The notes beneath the pieces were generated by a model that saw only the letters and a list, made by a program, of their open reading frames with translations, was not told where the DNA came from and did not search any database. From Acidobacteriota bacterium (GTDB taxonomy: Bacteria; Acidobacteriota; Thermoanaerobaculia; Thermoanaerobaculales; Thermoanaerobaculaceae), in assembly GCA_027458945.1 (NCBI GenBank), contig DAIDOU010000214.1:1-6519 (forward strand): a DNA stretch of 6,519 bases, given 5' to 3'. Both the position numbers and the translations under genes were made by a program. How positions within the stretch are numbered: the stretch's first letter is position 1; every line of letters starts with the position of its first letter. Shown here piece by piece: positions 4,986 to 6,519 of this stretch.

Positions 4986-6519
4986 TCAGCGGTCGCCCGG
5001 CCCGCGGACCACGCCGCCCCCCAGCCTGGCTTGAGGTTGCCGTACACGGGCCAGGCCGTCGCGCGGACCGCGAAGGTGCCGGTCCCGCGCGACGAGCAGC
5101 TCGCCGCCGGCCGGCTCGCTCGGGTGGTGCTCCGCCGCCAGCTCGGCCGCGTTGGTCACGAGCACCCAGGCGCGCGACACGGTCCCGGGGTCTCCGGCCA
5201 CCAGGCGGCCGTGCGGCAGCCCGGCGAGGTGGGCCTCGAACACCGGCAGTTGGGAACGCGGGACGAGGATCGCGCGCGGTTGCGGCGAGCGCAGGAACGC
5301 GGCGGCGGCGGCGCCGGATAGCAGCGGCAGGCGCTGGTCGAGGTAGAACGTGAACGCGCCGACGTCGCGGTACTGCTCGGTTCCGAGCGCCACCGCCACC
5401 CCGTCGTCGAGCTCGGCGCCGGCGAGGTCGGCGATCGGGCGGTACGACCGCAGGTGGTCGAGCACCGGGGCGACCAGGTGCATCGCGAGCACCATGATCA
5501 GCGCGTACGAGGCGGGCCCGGCGACGGCCGCGAGCGCGCGGGCCGGGGAGCGCAGCAGCCGCACGAGCAGGAGCGCCGCGCCGCCGAGAAGCGTGAGCGC
5601 CGCCACCGCGAGGGCGAGGCTGGTGCCCGTCGCCAGCGCCCCGCCGGTGCAAAACAGCCGCGGCCGCACGAACGTCCCGACGACGAGCGCCACCGGCACG
5701 AGCCCGAGGAGCAGACCGGTCGCGGCCGCGGTCAGGCGTACGCTCCAGCGCTCCAGCCACGTCGCGCGCCCGCGCACCGCCACCTCGGCGAGCCACAGCG
5801 CGACCGCCGTGAACAGGAGAGGGTAGAGCGGCAGCGCGTAGCTGGCGACTTTGGCCGCGGAGACCTGCAGCACCAGTGCCATCCCGACGACGCCGCTCGC
5901 CACGAAGCGGTGGAACGGCGTGCGAAACGGGGATGAACGCCGTGCCCAGGCGACCAGCGCCGGCACGATCAGCAGCGTCCACGGCGCCAGGTAGAGCGGT
6001 AGGTTCGTCAGGTAGTAGTACCACGCTTCCTTGTTGATGAAGAACGGGTCGTGCGGGAGCGCCGCGTCGTGGAAGTGGAAGAAGCGCCCGACCTGGTTGT
6101 CCCAGAAGAAGAACCGCACCGCCGCCTCGCCGTCCGCCCGGGCGAGCGCGACCGCCCACGGGAGGATGGCCAGCAGCAACAGCGGCAGGTAGAGCGCCGC
6201 CAGCCCCGCCAGCAGCCGGAACCGGCGCTGCCAGAGCAGGAAGAGACCGACCGACGCCCAGATCAGCACGGGCCCGATCAGCCCCTTGGCGTAGAACGAC
6301 AGCGCCGCCGCGAGGAGGAAGGCGAGCCAGCGCCCCGAGCTCGGCCGCAGGTAGGCGCGCCAGAACGCGAACAGCGCCAGCGTCACCGTGAACACGAGCG
6401 CCATGTCGGTGAGGACGATGCGGGCGTACTCCTGGAACTCGATCGCGGTGCCGCACAAGAAAGCCGCCCCCCACGCCGCGACCTCGCGGCTGCGGTCGCA
6501 CTCCGCCCCGGCGCGCGGG
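4986..6519 (-). CDS. ArnT-like GT-C glycosyltransferase, 5'-truncated by the window edge
   Basis: The coding frame continues through the right edge (510 residues visible). The N-terminal part, including the first periplasmic loop with its catalytic acidic pair, is outside. A TTG at 6456-6458 is internal, because family-like sequence (EVAAWGAAFLCGTAIEFQEYARIVLTDMALVF) spans it. Features of PMT/ArnT-type lipid-linked sugar transferases: LTDMAL; SFYAKGLIGP (near 6277-6303); WDNQVGRFF followed by His-containing DPFF, WYYYL and APWTLL (near 5980-6110); and AAKVASYALPLYP (near 5821-5867). About ten hydrophobic segments are followed by a soluble, probably periplasmic, C-terminal part from about 5460 down. 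Such enzymes transfer a sugar from undecaprenyl phosphate to lipid A, protein or glycan; the acceptor is not determinable. After codon 5082-5084 the frame becomes Arg-rich with poorer third positions while another frame looks coding, suggesting a frameshift near 5079-5084. The annotated TGA at 4986 may not be the ancestral end. Confidence 0.82.
   Translation of the reverse strand, partial: PRAGAECDRSREVAAWGAAFLCGTAIEFQEYARIVLTDMALVFTVTLALFAFWRAYLRPSSGRWLAFLLAAALSFYAKGLIGPVLIWASVGLFLLWQRRFRLLAGLAALYLPLLLLAILPWAVALARADGEAAVRFFFWDNQVGRFFHFHDAALPHDPFFINKEAWYYYLTNLPLYLAPWTLLIVPALVAWARRSSPFRTPFHRFVASGVVGMALVLQVSAAKVASYALPLYPLLFTAVALWLAEVAVRGRATWLERWSVRLTAAATGLLLGLVPVALVVGTFVRPRLFCTGGALATGTSLALAVAALTLLGGAALLLVRLLRSPARALAAVAGPASYALIMVLAMHLVAPVLDHLRSYRPIADLAGAELDDGVAVALGTEQYRDVGAFTFYLDQRLPLLSGAAAAAFLRSPQPRAILVPRSQLPVFEAHLAGLPHGRLVAGDPGTVSRAWVLVTNAAELAAEHHPSEPAGGELLVARDRHLRGPRDGLARVRQPQARLGGGVVRGPGDR

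Noticed and set aside
4580..5047. Minus-strand frame covering the PilZ gene and the spacer, as an independent gene
   Set aside because: It overlaps the PilZ gene completely on the other strand. Only its first ~20 residues look coding, and these are better explained as the shifted end of the glycosyltransferase.
6456..6458. TTG as start of the glycosyltransferase
   Set aside because: The frame stays open to the window edge with family-like sequence before it, so the gene is truncated by the window rather than starting here.
4750..6501. Second long minus-strand frame overlapping the glycosyltransferase
   Set aside because: Its peptide is Arg/Pro-rich without membrane segments. The accepted frame has the GT-C motifs and G/C-rich third positions.

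Overview
The window is a GC-rich (estimated above 70%, not computed), gene-dense bacterial chromosome segment with strongly G/C-ending codons. The gene set (an acyl-CoA synthetase end, a TPM-domain pair, ArfB, an IMPACT/YigZ protein, a POT-family transporter, a PilZ protein and an ArnT-like GT-C glycosyltransferase) fits a Gram-negative-type, high-GC lineage such as Acidobacteriota or Myxococcota/Deltaproteobacteria. That placement is inference; no marker gene is present. I see no phage, IS element, CRISPR array, tRNA or rRNA.

Layout, left to right: (1) the last 23 codons of a plus-strand gene, probably an AMP-forming acyl-CoA synthetase (1-72). (2) A translationally coupled plus-strand pair, a two-TM TPM-domain protein (137-799) and a YgcG-type secreted/membrane TPM protein with a Gly-rich tail (802-1713). 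(3) arfB on the minus strand (1729-2151), ending 15 nt from the pair. (4) A 290-nt divergent spacer holding a purine-rich block followed by a pyrimidine-rich block. (5) A one-domain IMPACT/YigZ-like gene on plus (2442-2831). (6) A POT/PTR-family MFS transporter on minus (2857-4440), separated from yigZ by a 25-nt gap that is essentially one hairpin. (7) A 169-nt divergent spacer with recognisable promoters for both neighbours and an 18-bp perfect palindrome between their -35 elements. (8) A PilZ-domain gene on plus (4610-4957). (9) The 3' part of an ArnT-like GT-C glycosyltransferase on minus, running off the right edge (4986-6519). Its last ~30 codons look frameshifted.

After the TPM pair every gene switches strand, so these are mostly single-gene transcription units meeting tail to tail (gaps of 15, 25 and 28 nt) or head to head (290 and 169 nt). 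Apart from the TPM pair, nothing shows that the genes act in one pathway. They are housekeeping (ribosome rescue), transport, envelope glycosylation and a possible c-di-GMP-responsive protein side by side. I found no clear new multi-gene system. The best leads are the PilZ/POT intergenic palindrome, the codon-phase switch at the glycosyltransferase 3' end, and the purine/pyrimidine inverted repeat between arfB and yigZ.
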